Shown here in pieces: positions 1-7,611 of a DNA stretch of 64,000 nucleotides. The notes below the pieces were generated by a model, which made no database searches, was not told the DNA's origin, and saw nothing but the letters and a program-made list of their open reading frames with translations. The first letter of the stretch is position 1, and each line of letters starts with the position of its first letter. Source of the stretch: Rubritalea tangerina (lineage in GTDB: Bacteria > Verrucomicrobiota > Verrucomicrobiia > Verrucomicrobiales > Akkermansiaceae); contig NZ_JBHUJB010000020.1 in the NCBI RefSeq assembly GCF_042683245.1, forward strand, positions 1-64,000, given 5' to 3'. The translations under genes and the position numbers were made by a program.

Positions 1-322
1 TAGTATTGGGAATATGGTGGCGCCATCAGCGGAGTTAGCCGGTGGATCTGAGAGGTATTGAGCTAAAGCTTGCAGAGGTTAATTGCAAGTAATTTGCATA
101 ATTGTGGTGGCTCTGGAATATGTCATTTGGAAGTGGGGTAATAGTGTTAGAGCGTGTTAGATAGGGGGGGTGATTGGTGTCTATAATTTTTGAGAGGAGT
201 TTGAGGTTGCAGGAAATTGGCCTGTGGTCTGTTATACATGGAGATTGGTAACTTGGCTCGTCGGAGTTGACCGAAGCTCACAAGGGGAGGGGTTGCTGTA
301 TAAATTAAATGAGAATGTGATC
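1..322. other. No gene recognised (left edge, upstream of the DUF1254 gene)
   Basis: I see no convincing coding frame, RNA gene or terminator here. The open frame of the next gene extends back to 224, but those extra 33 residues do not look like protein and the signal peptide begins at 323. The stretch probably holds the promoter of that gene. Confidence 0.5.
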
Positions 323-1837
323 ATGCCATCGAGACTGTTATTGAGAAGTGTTGTATCGTCAGTAGTGATTGGTTCACTCACGAGTTTGTCTGTATCTGCT
401 AAGGAGCTTCCAGAAGCGAAACGTTTTGATCAGACTGATGGAGTACTGGAGAGGGCGCGAGCTATTGAAGATATTGAGTATCAGATGATGGTTCAACGCG
501 CCACCCAGACGGCTATCTATTTCATGCCAGCAGTGGGAATGGTGGACTTTATTAAGGCAACACGGCGGATCGGAGGTGATCTCAACGATGTGGTTTATTT
601 GAATGAGCCTTTGGGGTCAGATGATGGTTTTTTAACAGCCAATGATGTGACGGCATATTGTTGGGCGTCATTAAGTTCAGAGGCAGGAGCTTTGGTGGTA
701 GAGGTGCCGGCAGCTAGCGAAAAGGTGAGCTATTTTGGGACGATAGTGAATGCCTGGGATCAACCGATAGAAGATGTTGGACCGTCTGGTAGAGACAAAG
801 GCAAAGGAGGAAAGTACGTGTTATTACCGCCAAATTATGAGGGGAAGAAGTCTAAGGAAGACTTAGAGAAGGAGGGCTACTTTGTGTATGAAACTGATAC
901 TTATCAATACGGTTTTTCATTTCGGCCGAGGCTCTATGAGGGAGCGAGCGATCAGGATGCTGGCAATTATGCAAAAGGGGTGAAGATTTACCCTCTGGCC
1001 CAGGCTGACAGTCCGCCAGCGACTAAGCATATTGATGCAACTCAGAAAAGTTATGATTGCCTACCGTATTATAACTTTACCTATTTTGAGGATATCAACG
1101 ACGTGGTTCAGGGGAACCCTGTGCGAGTCCAAGACAAGGCTATGACTTCGCTGCTCAAGGACTTGGGTATTGAGAAAGGGAAGCCATTTGCACCAAGTGA
1201 GAAGCAGAAGAGGGCGATGCATGAAGGTTTGTTGTTAGCTTATGCTTCGATGCAGGATTTTTTTGTAGCTGATGGGAAGGCATGTGTTCCGCTCTGGAAA
1301 GATAAGAGTGGGAAGCTCAAGTCTCAGTGGTTGGTATGGGACTTCGCAGCCGGGCAAGCGGAAGCTGGTTTCCCCTATGAGACTGAGGAATCTATCCTCG
1401 TGGATGACCGTGCTGGTGGTAGCTATTTCTGGATCACCTATTTACCCAAATACCTTGGAGGTGGGACCTTTTACCTTACTGGTTTACGCGATTCGGAAGG
1501 TGCTATGTACGACGCGCAATCCAGCTATAAATTAAATGTGCCCAAGGATACACCTGCGAAGGATTTCTGGTCAGTTATTGTCTACAGCATGGAAACCAAG
1601 AGCTTCATTCGAGACGTGGAGCGTGTGGGACTCTCATCTCGTGATGCTGACACCATGCAGGTCAACGATGATGGTTCTTACGATATCTATTTTGGTCCGA
1701 AAGCGCCTGAAGGAAAAGAGTCTAACTGGATTCCTACGGGAGAAGATTTCTTTTTGCTCTTCCGACTGTATGGCCCTGAGAGTAAGGATTTCCATAAGAC
1801 GTGGATGTTAGGGGATTTGGAGAAAATCCAGAAATAA
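323..1837 (+). CDS. Secreted DUF1254/DUF1214 domain protein
   Basis: A 504-residue protein that starts with a clear signal peptide (MPSRLLLRSVVSS..., hydrophobic core, cleavage near SVSA-KE). An N-terminal DUF1254 region (about residues 60-240) contains the family-like stretch around YCWASLSSEAGALVVEVP. A C-terminal DUF1214 region (about 390-500) includes the conserved DFWSVIVYS and the closing NWIPTGEDFFLLFRLYGP. Proteins of this pair of domains are common in proteobacteria and PVC bacteria, exported, and of unknown biochemical role. I chose ATG 323 because the frame upstream lacks protein character; there is no strong Shine-Dalgarno at either start. It stands alone, with the next gene convergent. 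Family assignment is firm; function is unknown. Confidence 0.8.
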   Translation: MPSRLLLRSVVSSVVIGSLTSLSVSAKELPEAKRFDQTDGVLERARAIEDIEYQMMVQRATQTAIYFMPAVGMVDFIKATRRIGGDLNDVVYLNEPLGSDDGFLTANDVTAYCWASLSSEAGALVVEVPAASEKVSYFGTIVNAWDQPIEDVGPSGRDKGKGGKYVLLPPNYEGKKSKEDLEKEGYFVYETDTYQYGFSFRPRLYEGASDQDAGNYAKGVKIYPLAQADSPPATKHIDATQKSYDCLPYYNFTYFEDINDVVQGNPVRVQDKAMTSLLKDLGIEKGKPFAPSEKQKRAMHEGLLLAYASMQDFFVADGKACVPLWKDKSGKLKSQWLVWDFAAGQAEAGFPYETEESILVDDRAGGSYFWITYLPKYLGGGTFYLTGLRDSEGAMYDAQSSYKLNVPKDTPAKDFWSVIVYSMETKSFIRDVERVGLSSRDADTMQVNDDGSYDIYFGPKAPEGKESNWIPTGEDFFLLFRLYGPESKDFHKTWMLGDLEKIQK

Positions 1838-1883
1838 AGCGGATCAATTGTTGTGTTAGAAAAATGTATTTGTGTTAGGTCGC

Positions 1884-2777
1884 TTAATCGGTGGGTGTTT
1901 GAGCACTTTCGAGGAAGGCTTGGATATAATCGACTTTGGCATCCTCTTCTCGAATGCCGAGGTGGATATGTTTATGGACGCCTTTCTTACCGAGTTTGAG
2001 TGGGTGGATATCATAGCGTTCGGCGTATTCGTTGACGAGCCAGCGTGGGAGGGCGGTAACGCCACGGCCGCAGGCGACCATTTGGATCATGATTTCAGTG
2101 GTCTCGATCATTTTCTGGTATTTGACGGTTCTGCCGACTGGGGTAAGGAAGTTGGTGAAAATATCGAGGCGGTCTGAGCAGACTGGGTAGGTAAAGAGCG
2201 TTTCATCGCTGAGGTCTTCGGGTTTAACAAAGCTGCGGTCTTTGAAGGGATGTTCGCCGCTCACAACGAGGACTTGTTCGTAACCGAAGACAGGAATGAA
2301 TGTGAGTTCGGGGCGTTTTACTGGGTCAGGGGTGACAATGATGTCGATTTCATGTGCAAGCAGTGCTTCTATCCCGGCGAATTGGAATTTCTGAATGACA
2401 TCGAGGTCGACGGAAGGCCAGTCCTGTAGGTAGGTCTTCGTGATTTTTTGGAGCCATTGGTAGCAGGGGTGGCATTCCATTCCAATTTTGAGGATGCCTC
2501 GTTCACCACGGCTGAACTGGATGAGTTGGCCTTCGGTGCGAATGAATTGTGGTAGGAGGCGTCTTGCTGTGCTGAGCAGGTGTTGGCCGGCCTGTGTAGG
2601 AATGAGTTGCCTTCCTTTTCTTTGCCAGAGTTTGACGCCGAGTTGGTCCTCAAGTTTGGACATACTGTGGCTGAGAGCAGATTGGGTAAGGTGTAAGGAC
2701 TCGGCAGCGGCCGTCATGCTTCCTTCTTTTTCAACGGCGAGAATGATTTCGAGATGGATTCTTTCTAAGTAGGTCAT
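1884..2777 (-). CDS. metR: LysR-family regulator, MetR-like
   Basis: A 297-residue LysR-type transcription factor. The winged HTH is at residues 1-65 (GSMTAAAESLHLTQSALSHS) and the effector-binding domain follows. Similarity to the E. coli homocysteine-responsive MetR is evident along the whole length: TQSALSH in the HTH, the ECHPCYQWL stretch (MetR has ECHSCIQWL), the TLFTYPV.SDRLDIF segment and IQMVACGRGVTALPRWLV near the end. It is divergent from mesX-mesD, with about 300 bp between the translation starts, so control of that operon by homocysteine is the natural inference. A perfect palindrome TGATCGATCA (2892-2901) lies between them, but I could not find the exact enterobacterial MetR site. 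LysR assignment is secure; the MetR subfamily is very likely. Confidence 0.85.
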   Translation of the reverse strand: MTYLERIHLEIILAVEKEGSMTAAAESLHLTQSALSHSMSKLEDQLGVKLWQRKGRQLIPTQAGQHLLSTARRLLPQFIRTEGQLIQFSRGERGILKIGMECHPCYQWLQKITKTYLQDWPSVDLDVIQKFQFAGIEALLAHEIDIIVTPDPVKRPELTFIPVFGYEQVLVVSGEHPFKDRSFVKPEDLSDETLFTYPVCSDRLDIFTNFLTPVGRTVKYQKMIETTEIMIQMVACGRGVTALPRWLVNEYAERYDIHPLKLGKKGVHKHIHLGIREEDAKVDYIQAFLESAQTPTD

Positions 2778-2965
2778 GACTGGAATTTTTTAGGTGGAAA
2801 GCGAGGGTGAGATTGAGAGCCTGTTAGGCTGGTGGGATTGTGATTACTTGGTGGGTGAGCCGGCTGTGGGAGTGGGGCGATGTGCTCTGCTTGATCGATC
2901 ATTGGGGTGTCGGCAATCAATTAATTTTGCTCATGGATGTATGATTAATGACCATTTTTATTCAT

Positions 2966-3075
2966 AGATCAACCCTGATAGGGTGCGAATCATGAAAGCA
3001 AAGCCACCCATGCTGCATTGGGAGTGTGGTTTGTGGAGCATATCAGAATCAAACCACAACTATTCAGAGAGAGTG
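2966..3075 (+). promoter_or_regulatory. Structured 5' leader of mesX (candidate cis-regulatory RNA)
   Basis: About 110 nt before the mesX ATG can fold. There is a 5-bp hairpin ACCCT-GAT-AGGGT (2972-2984). An alternative pairing joins GGGTG (2981-2985) with CACCC (3005-3009). A perfect 9-bp inverted repeat TGTGGTTTG / CAAACCACA (3025-3033 / 3050-3058) ends 17 nt before the ATG. Mutually exclusive pairings upstream of a methionine gene suggest a riboswitch or attenuator. I do not recognise the SAM-I, SAM-II or SAH consensus in it. The pairings are seen; the regulatory role is inference. Confidence 0.35.
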
Positions 3076-4101
3076 ATGAAAACAGAACAGAAAGTATCGG
3101 AAGAGATAGGATGCGAGTTGGGGAAGCACAAGGGGTTTAGCTACACCATCAAGAGTCTTCATTTTGATGAGAATTACCAACCGTCTGACAGTACGCGGGT
3201 CACGACGAACTTTGCGAATTTGGCGCGTGGGGAGAGTCGGCAAGAAAACTTACGCAATGCGCTCAGGATGGTTGATAGTCGATTTAATGCTTTAGCGCAT
3301 TGGGACAACCCGCGAGGCGACCGATATTCTGTAGAGTTAGAAATTATCTCAGTGGATGTCGATGTTGAAGGGAAGGGGGAGACATTTCCATCGATCGAAA
3401 TTTTAAAGACTAAGATCATCGACCGCAAAACACAGAAGCATATTGAGGGCATTGTGGGGAACAATTTTTCATCCTATGTGCGTGATTATGATTTCAGCGT
3501 TCTATTGCGCGAGCACAACAAGAGCCGATCGGAATTCAGCATTCCTGAAGGTTTTGGGGAGCTGCATGGGAAGTTATTTAAAGATTTTTTGGAGTCGGCG
3601 GAATACAAGGAGAACTTCAGTAAGTTGCCGGTTATTTGTTTGAGTGTTTCTGACAACAAGACCTACCAGCAAACAGAAAATCAGCACCCTGTCTTAGGGG
3701 TTGAGTATACGCCAAATGAGACGTCATTGACGGAGCAATACTTCAAGAAGATGGGTTTTGATGTGCGCTACTTTATGCCGCCTAACAGCGTAGCACCTCT
3801 GGCATTTTATTTCTTTGGCGACTTACTGAGTGATTATACCAATTTGGAATTGATAGGAACCATCAGCACGATGGAGACATTTCAAAAGATCTACCGTCCA
3901 GAGATTTATAACGCCAATGCTGTGGCTGGCAATTTGTACAAGCCGGATTTGAAGCACGCGGACCATTCACTTACTCAGATTGTTTATGATCGTGAGGAGC
4001 GCAGTCAGTTAGCTGTCAAGCAAGGGGTATTTGCAGAGGAGAATTTCATCAAGCCCTACCAAGCGATTTTGCAGCAATGGTCAGAGAATTTCGCAGTCTA
4101 A
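3076..4101 (+). CDS. mesX: MesX, DUF1852 partner of methionine synthase MesD
   Basis: A 341-residue DUF1852 protein. In the work that defined folate-independent methionine synthases, DUF1852 (MesX) was required, with oxygen, for MesD to make methionine from homocysteine; the methyl donor was unknown. Recognisable family stretches include SDSTRVTTNFANLARG near the N-terminus, FNALAHWDNPRGDRY and a final KPYQAILQQW. It is probably cytoplasmic, as no signal peptide is seen. An open frame continues back to GTG 2983, but the family is about 325 residues long and the extra sequence overlaps the stem-loop leader, so ATG 3076 (preceded by GAGAGAG) is preferred. mesD follows after 24 bp, clearly as an operon. 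Confidence 0.88.
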   Translation: MKTEQKVSEEIGCELGKHKGFSYTIKSLHFDENYQPSDSTRVTTNFANLARGESRQENLRNALRMVDSRFNALAHWDNPRGDRYSVELEIISVDVDVEGKGETFPSIEILKTKIIDRKTQKHIEGIVGNNFSSYVRDYDFSVLLREHNKSRSEFSIPEGFGELHGKLFKDFLESAEYKENFSKLPVICLSVSDNKTYQQTENQHPVLGVEYTPNETSLTEQYFKKMGFDVRYFMPPNSVAPLAFYFFGDLLSDYTNLELIGTISTMETFQKIYRPEIYNANAVAGNLYKPDLKHADHSLTQIVYDREERSQLAVKQGVFAEENFIKPYQAILQQWSENFAV

Positions 4102-4125
4102 CAAAAAAAGAAAATAATCAGTAAG

Positions 4126-5154
4126 ATGAAGCAATTATTACCGACCTCGACAGCAGGAAGTTTACCGAAACCATCGTGGCTAGCGGAGCCTGAGAAGTTA
4201 TGGTCGCCGTGGAAGTTAGAGGATCAGGAATTAGTAGATGGAAAAAAAGACGCCTTACGTATTTCACTACAGGAGCAATGTAATGCTGGAATTGATATTG
4301 TTGGTGATGGCGAGCAAACGCGGCAGCATTTTGTGACTACCTTTATTGAGCACTTGGATGGGGTAGACTTTGAAAAGCGAGAAACGGTAAAAATTCGTGA
4401 TCGTTATGAGGCGAGTGTGCCGACGGTTGTTGGGCCGGTGAGTCGTCCTCGTTCGGTTTTTGTGGAAGATGCTCGATTTTTACGCGAGCAGACTGATCAG
4501 CCGATTAAGTGGGCATTGCCTGGGCCAATGACGATGGTCGACACGCTGTATGATGCTCATTACCAAAGCCGAGAGAAGCTCGCATCGGAGTTTGCGAAGT
4601 TACTTAACGATGAGGCACGAGAGTTAGAGGCGGTGGGTGTGGACATCATCCAATTTGACGAGCCGGCATTCAACGTCTTCTTTGAGGAGGTAAGTGAGTG
4701 GGGGGTGAAGTGTTTGGAGAGAGCCATTGAGGGGCTTCAGTGTGAGACGGCGGTTCATATTTGTTACGGGTACGGCATCAAGGCAAATACGGACTGGAAG
4801 AAATCGTTAGGAGAGGAATGGCGTCAGTACGAAGAAGTCTTTCCTCAGCTTCAGCGTTCGAATATCGATATAATTTCGTTAGAGTGTCACAACTCGCATG
4901 TTCCTATCGAGTTGATTGAGCTCATCCGTGGGAAGAAAGTGATGGTTGGGGCGATAGATGTTGCGAGTGACAAGGTTGAGACTGCTGAAGAGGTGGCTGC
5001 GACCTTACGTGAAGCGCTGAAGTATGTGGACGCCGACAAGCTCTATCCGTGTACGAACTGTGGGATGGCACCTTTATCGCGCGATGTGGCAAGGGGGAAG
5101 CTCAAGGCATTACGTGCGGGGGCTGAGATCGTAAGAAATGAACTCATGGCCTAG
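4126..5154 (+). CDS. mesD: Core-MetE methionine synthase, MesD type
   Basis: A 342-residue protein matching only the C-terminal catalytic half of cobalamin-independent methionine synthase. The N-terminal half that binds methyltetrahydrofolate is absent. The zinc/homocysteine ligands expected from MetE are present: His211 and Cys213 (VHICYGYG), Glu253 (SLECHNS) and Cys312 (YPCTNCGMAPL). The substrate loop with IIQFDEPAFNV (residues 174-184) is also there. It transfers a methyl group to homocysteine. The upstream DUF1852 gene identifies it as MesD rather than MesA, MesB or MesC. The start is the first ATG after mesX. metF elsewhere in the window suggests the cell also has a folate-dependent route. 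The family is certain; the MesD subtype rests on the neighbour. Confidence 0.88.
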   Translation: MKQLLPTSTAGSLPKPSWLAEPEKLWSPWKLEDQELVDGKKDALRISLQEQCNAGIDIVGDGEQTRQHFVTTFIEHLDGVDFEKRETVKIRDRYEASVPTVVGPVSRPRSVFVEDARFLREQTDQPIKWALPGPMTMVDTLYDAHYQSREKLASEFAKLLNDEARELEAVGVDIIQFDEPAFNVFFEEVSEWGVKCLERAIEGLQCETAVHICYGYGIKANTDWKKSLGEEWRQYEEVFPQLQRSNIDIISLECHNSHVPIELIELIRGKKVMVGAIDVASDKVETAEEVAATLREALKYVDADKLYPCTNCGMAPLSRDVARGKLKALRAGAEIVRNELMA

Positions 5155-5163
5155 TGTGGTGTC

Positions 5164-5214
5164 AGAGAAGTTCTGCCTAAATGCCTTGTTTGCAATTTTG
5201 GTAGGACTTTCTCT
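5164..5214 (+). terminator. Long imperfect stem-loop after mesD
   Basis: AGAGAAGT (5164-5171) and CCTA (5176-5179) pair with TAGG (5202-5205) and ACTTTCTCT (5206-5214), with small bulges. It lies 10 bp past the mesD stop but has no following T-tract, so it may be an RNA-stabilising 3' structure rather than an intrinsic terminator. Confidence 0.3.
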
Positions 5215-5316
5215 GGCGTCTCATGGGGTTTACTTTATCTCTTTTGCCTAAGTAAAGGGGCGGCTAGCAAAGGCTTGAAAAGTCATTGGTAGCCGCTTCT
5301 ATTGCAGTAGTTGATT

Positions 5317-6147
5317 ATGGGAATCATAGATTTTATCACAGCGAACCTCAGCACTGTCCTAGGCTTAGTTGCCACGGGAGCATTTGCTGGAGTTTTGGCA
5401 GGCTTGCTGGGAGTGGGGGGCGGTATCGTGATTGTCCCAGTGCTATTTTTTCTTTTCCAGAGTTTTGGGGTGTCCGCGGAATCGGCGATGGTTGTGGCGA
5501 CGGCTACTTCATTGGCAACGATTGTACCGACATCTATCAGCTCGATTCGGTCGCACCAGCGCAAGGGGAATGTAGACTTCGTGCTGATAAAGCGATGGGC
5601 TGGCTGCATTTTGATTGGTGTGCTTGTAGGGAGTTGGTTGGTGACGCAGGTGGATGGCAGATGGCTCACTGCGTTGTTTGGAGTGATTGCGACATTATCG
5701 GCCTTAAACATGTTATTTAGGACCGGTAAGTCAGCACTCTTTCCTCAACTGCCCGGCAGGGGGGGGCAAACGGTGATGGCGACATCGATTGGATTTTTCA
5801 GTTCGATGGTGGGTATCGGTGGCGGGACGATTTCTGTGCCTTTGCTGACAATGTATCATTACCCAGCGCATCGAGCAGTGGGGACAGCGGCTGCCATTGG
5901 GTTGATCATTTCATTACCTGGAGCTTTGACGATGTTGGTCATGGGGAGTACACCGAGTGATGCACCAGCCGGGACTTTTGGTTTGGTGAATCTGTTAGGG
6001 TTTCTTTGCATCATGCCACTGACCGTATTGTTTGCTCCGTTGGGTGTGGCCATAGCTACTCAGTTGGATGCGGCAAAATTAAAGAGGGTGTTTGCCGTGG
6101 TCTTGCTAATCACTGGCTTGCGGATGCTGGGGCAGCTCTTTCTATAG
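5317..6147 (+). CDS. TauE/SafE-family (DUF81) anion exporter
   Basis: A 276-residue polytopic inner-membrane protein with about eight hydrophobic segments and the two internal glycine-rich repeats typical of the family: GLLGVGGGIVIVPVL near residue 30 and SMVGIGGGTISVPLL near residue 165. TauE/SafE proteins export sulfite, sulfoacetate and related anions; substrates cannot be read from sequence. The open frame starts at TTG 5311, and ATG 5317 is the better start. It has no partner gene: mesD lies 160 bp upstream, with hairpins between. Close to the methionine locus and a sulfatase-bearing genome, a link to sulfur metabolism is possible but only inferred. Confidence 0.85.
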   Translation: MGIIDFITANLSTVLGLVATGAFAGVLAGLLGVGGGIVIVPVLFFLFQSFGVSAESAMVVATATSLATIVPTSISSIRSHQRKGNVDFVLIKRWAGCILIGVLVGSWLVTQVDGRWLTALFGVIATLSALNMLFRTGKSALFPQLPGRGGQTVMATSIGFFSSMVGIGGGTISVPLLTMYHYPAHRAVGTAAAIGLIISLPGALTMLVMGSTPSDAPAGTFGLVNLLGFLCIMPLTVLFAPLGVAIATQLDAAKLKRVFAVVLLITGLRMLGQLFL

Positions 6148-6152
6148 GGGCT

Positions 6153-6324
6153 CTCCTGATCTGCTGATTGCAAAATGCTCCTCTGCATTTTGGGAGGATG
6201 GATGCGTGATACACGCATGGCAGTCGCACTGCGTTCTCATCCCTCTCAAGGACTGCCGTAAAACAAAAAGACTCCAGCAAGCTGAAGTCATTTTTTATTT
6301 TAAGATGGCGGACAGGGAGGGATT
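6153..6324. repeat. Direct repeat, copy 1 (tRNA-Ser 3'-end duplicate)
   Basis: About 172 bp nearly identical to 6337-6509. It contains a CAAAATGC/GCATTTTG hairpin, an ATGCGTG/CACGCAT hairpin (one mismatch here), a GACTCCAG stem-loop and, at its right end, the last 19 or so bases of tRNA-Ser including the CCA complement (TGGCGGACAGGGAGGGATT). After that it diverges, so this copy has no tRNA body. Confidence 0.85.
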
Positions 6325-6336
6325 ATTGTTGCTCCG

Positions 6337-6509
6337 CTCCTGATCTGCAGGTTGCAAAATGCTCCTCTGCATTTTGGGAAGATGGATGCGTGACACACGC
6401 ATGGCAGTCGAACTGCGTTCTCATCCCTCCCAAGGACTGCCGTAAAACAAAAAAGACTCCAGCAAGCTGGAGTCATTTTTTATTTTAAGATGGCGGACAG
6501 GGAGGGATT
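6337..6509. repeat. Direct repeat, copy 2 (leads into the intact tRNA-Ser)
   Basis: Second copy of the 172-bp repeat, offset by 184-185 bp from the first, with roughly ten differences. Its right end is the 3' end of the intact tRNA-Ser gene. The several internal hairpins would be transcribed downstream of the tRNA. Confidence 0.85.
6448..6480 (-). terminator. Intrinsic terminator of tRNA-Ser
   Basis: GACTCCAG / CTGGAGTC stem (6455-6474) flanked by an A-run on the left and a T-run on the right, so it can work in both directions. On the minus strand it follows tRNA-Ser directly. The copy in repeat 1 (near 6273-6292) carries one mismatch. Confidence 0.75.
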
Positions 6510-6580
6510 CGAACCCTCGGTACGCTTTCACGCACACTCGCTTTCCAGGCGAGCCCATTCGACCACTCTGGCACCTGTCC
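6491..6580 (-). tRNA. tRNA-Ser (GGA)
   Basis: The reverse complement folds as a class II tRNA of 90 nt including an encoded CCA (6491-6493). The acceptor stem pairs GGACAGG at the 5' end with CCTGTCC. The anticodon loop CTGGAAA has GGA at 6544-6546. There is a long variable arm and a GGTTCGAATCC T-loop. It reads UCC and UCU serine codons. Confidence 0.97.
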
Positions 6581-6700
6581 TGATATCCTGTGGTCACCTC
6601 TTGCGAGGTGGGCGGAAGCTACAGAGCGAGGAGGGGGCTGGCAATTCTTTTTTTAGAAAAATCGCCATTGGATTTTGACGTGAGGGAGGATGAGGACTAG

Positions 6701-7552
6701 ATGGGGGGTATGGTAGGCAAGCGAGAAGGGATCATTTTATTGGATAATGGATCATTGCGGGCGGGGGCGACCTTGCAGTTAAGGCAATTAGCAGCTGCGC
6801 TAGGGAGCTGCTTGGGGCAAGAGGTGCATCCGGTTTCCTTGCTGCATTCCAGTAAGGTGGCTGCTGAGGAACTGGGAGGAGAGAAGGCGATGACTTTGGT
6901 GCCTTTTATGCGTGCGCAGAGAGAATTGGGAGTGAGCCGTTTCATTATCGTGCCTTTATTTTTTGGTCCTAGTGGGGCACTCGTGGATTACTTGCCTAAG
7001 CGTGTGAAAGATTTACATGACGAAGGTTGGGCGGAGCTTGAAGTCGAGGTTGCAGCAAGTTTGGTGCATGCAGGTGACCGGCGTGTGGCCAAAATCATGG
7101 CTGAGTTGGTCAGAGAGCGGATTGCAGAGAAGGGCTGGGTGCGACCAGCAGTGGCGATGTGTGATCATGGTACACCAGTTAGGGAAGTGAATGCTGTCAG
7201 AGAGATCGTGGCGGAGCAACTTTCTGAGGAATTGGGTGATGTAGTGAAGGTGGTGCGGGCGTGTTCTATGGAGCGGCGTGAGGGGGCGGAGTACGATTTT
7301 AACGAACCATTGTTAGAGAAGTTATTGGGTCAAGAAGGCTTCGATGGCCAGGTTGTGGTGTCGATGCTTTTTGCTGGGCCGGGTAGGCATGCAGGTGCGG
7401 GGGGCGATGTGGCGATGATCTGTGATTCAGCGAGGGAACGGTGTGAGGGCTTGGAGACAGTGATGAGTGATTTGGTTGGGAGAAAAGTTGAGGCTCTGGC
7501 GGAGGTACTGGCTGATCGCTATCGCGAGCATATTGGTGTGGTGAGAAAGTAA
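6701..7552 (+). CDS. CbiX-like sirohydrochlorin chelatase family protein
   Basis: A 283-residue cytoplasmic protein with two tandem chelatase-like halves. The first opens with IILLDNGSLRAG and has the FIIVPLFFGPSGALVDYLP stretch that resembles the metal-loop region of CbiX. The second opens with VAMCDHGTPVREVN and has VVVSMLFAGPGRHAG. CbiX and SirB insert cobalt or iron into sirohydrochlorin on the way to cobalamin or siroheme. Unusually, the first half has Asn-Gly-Ser where classical enzymes have His-Gly-Ser; the second half keeps its histidine. ATG 6701 is preceded by a good GAGGGAGG Shine-Dalgarno. No other cobalamin or siroheme gene is nearby, so the metal and substrate are uncertain. Confidence 0.75.
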   Translation: MGGMVGKREGIILLDNGSLRAGATLQLRQLAAALGSCLGQEVHPVSLLHSSKVAAEELGGEKAMTLVPFMRAQRELGVSRFIIVPLFFGPSGALVDYLPKRVKDLHDEGWAELEVEVAASLVHAGDRRVAKIMAELVRERIAEKGWVRPAVAMCDHGTPVREVNAVREIVAEQLSEELGDVVKVVRACSMERREGAEYDFNEPLLEKLLGQEGFDGQVVVSMLFAGPGRHAGAGGDVAMICDSARERCEGLETVMSDLVGRKVEALAEVLADRYREHIGVVRK

Positions 7553-7611
7553 CATTGACGTAAGAGTTGTGATCCGCTACCTCCTGCTCACAACTTAAGT
7601 GTTAGTCTACT

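Noticed and set aside
1872..2177. Open frame on the plus strand over the LysR gene
   Set aside because: It lies wholly opposite the LysR gene and has no family pattern; the LysR frame has an excellent MetR-like sequence.
2892..2901. TGATCGATCA as a proven MetR operator
   Set aside because: It is a perfect palindrome in the right place, but it does not match the TGAA-N5-TTCA type of site known for MetR, so it is mentioned only as a possible site.
2966..3075. Known SAM riboswitch class in the mesX leader
   Set aside because: The conserved core motifs of SAM-I, SAM-II and SAH riboswitches as I know them are not present; only a generic structured leader is claimed.
6490..6678. Open frame of about 60 residues through tRNA-Ser
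   Set aside because: It covers the antisense of a clear tRNA gene and its translation contains the common tRNA-read-through pattern.
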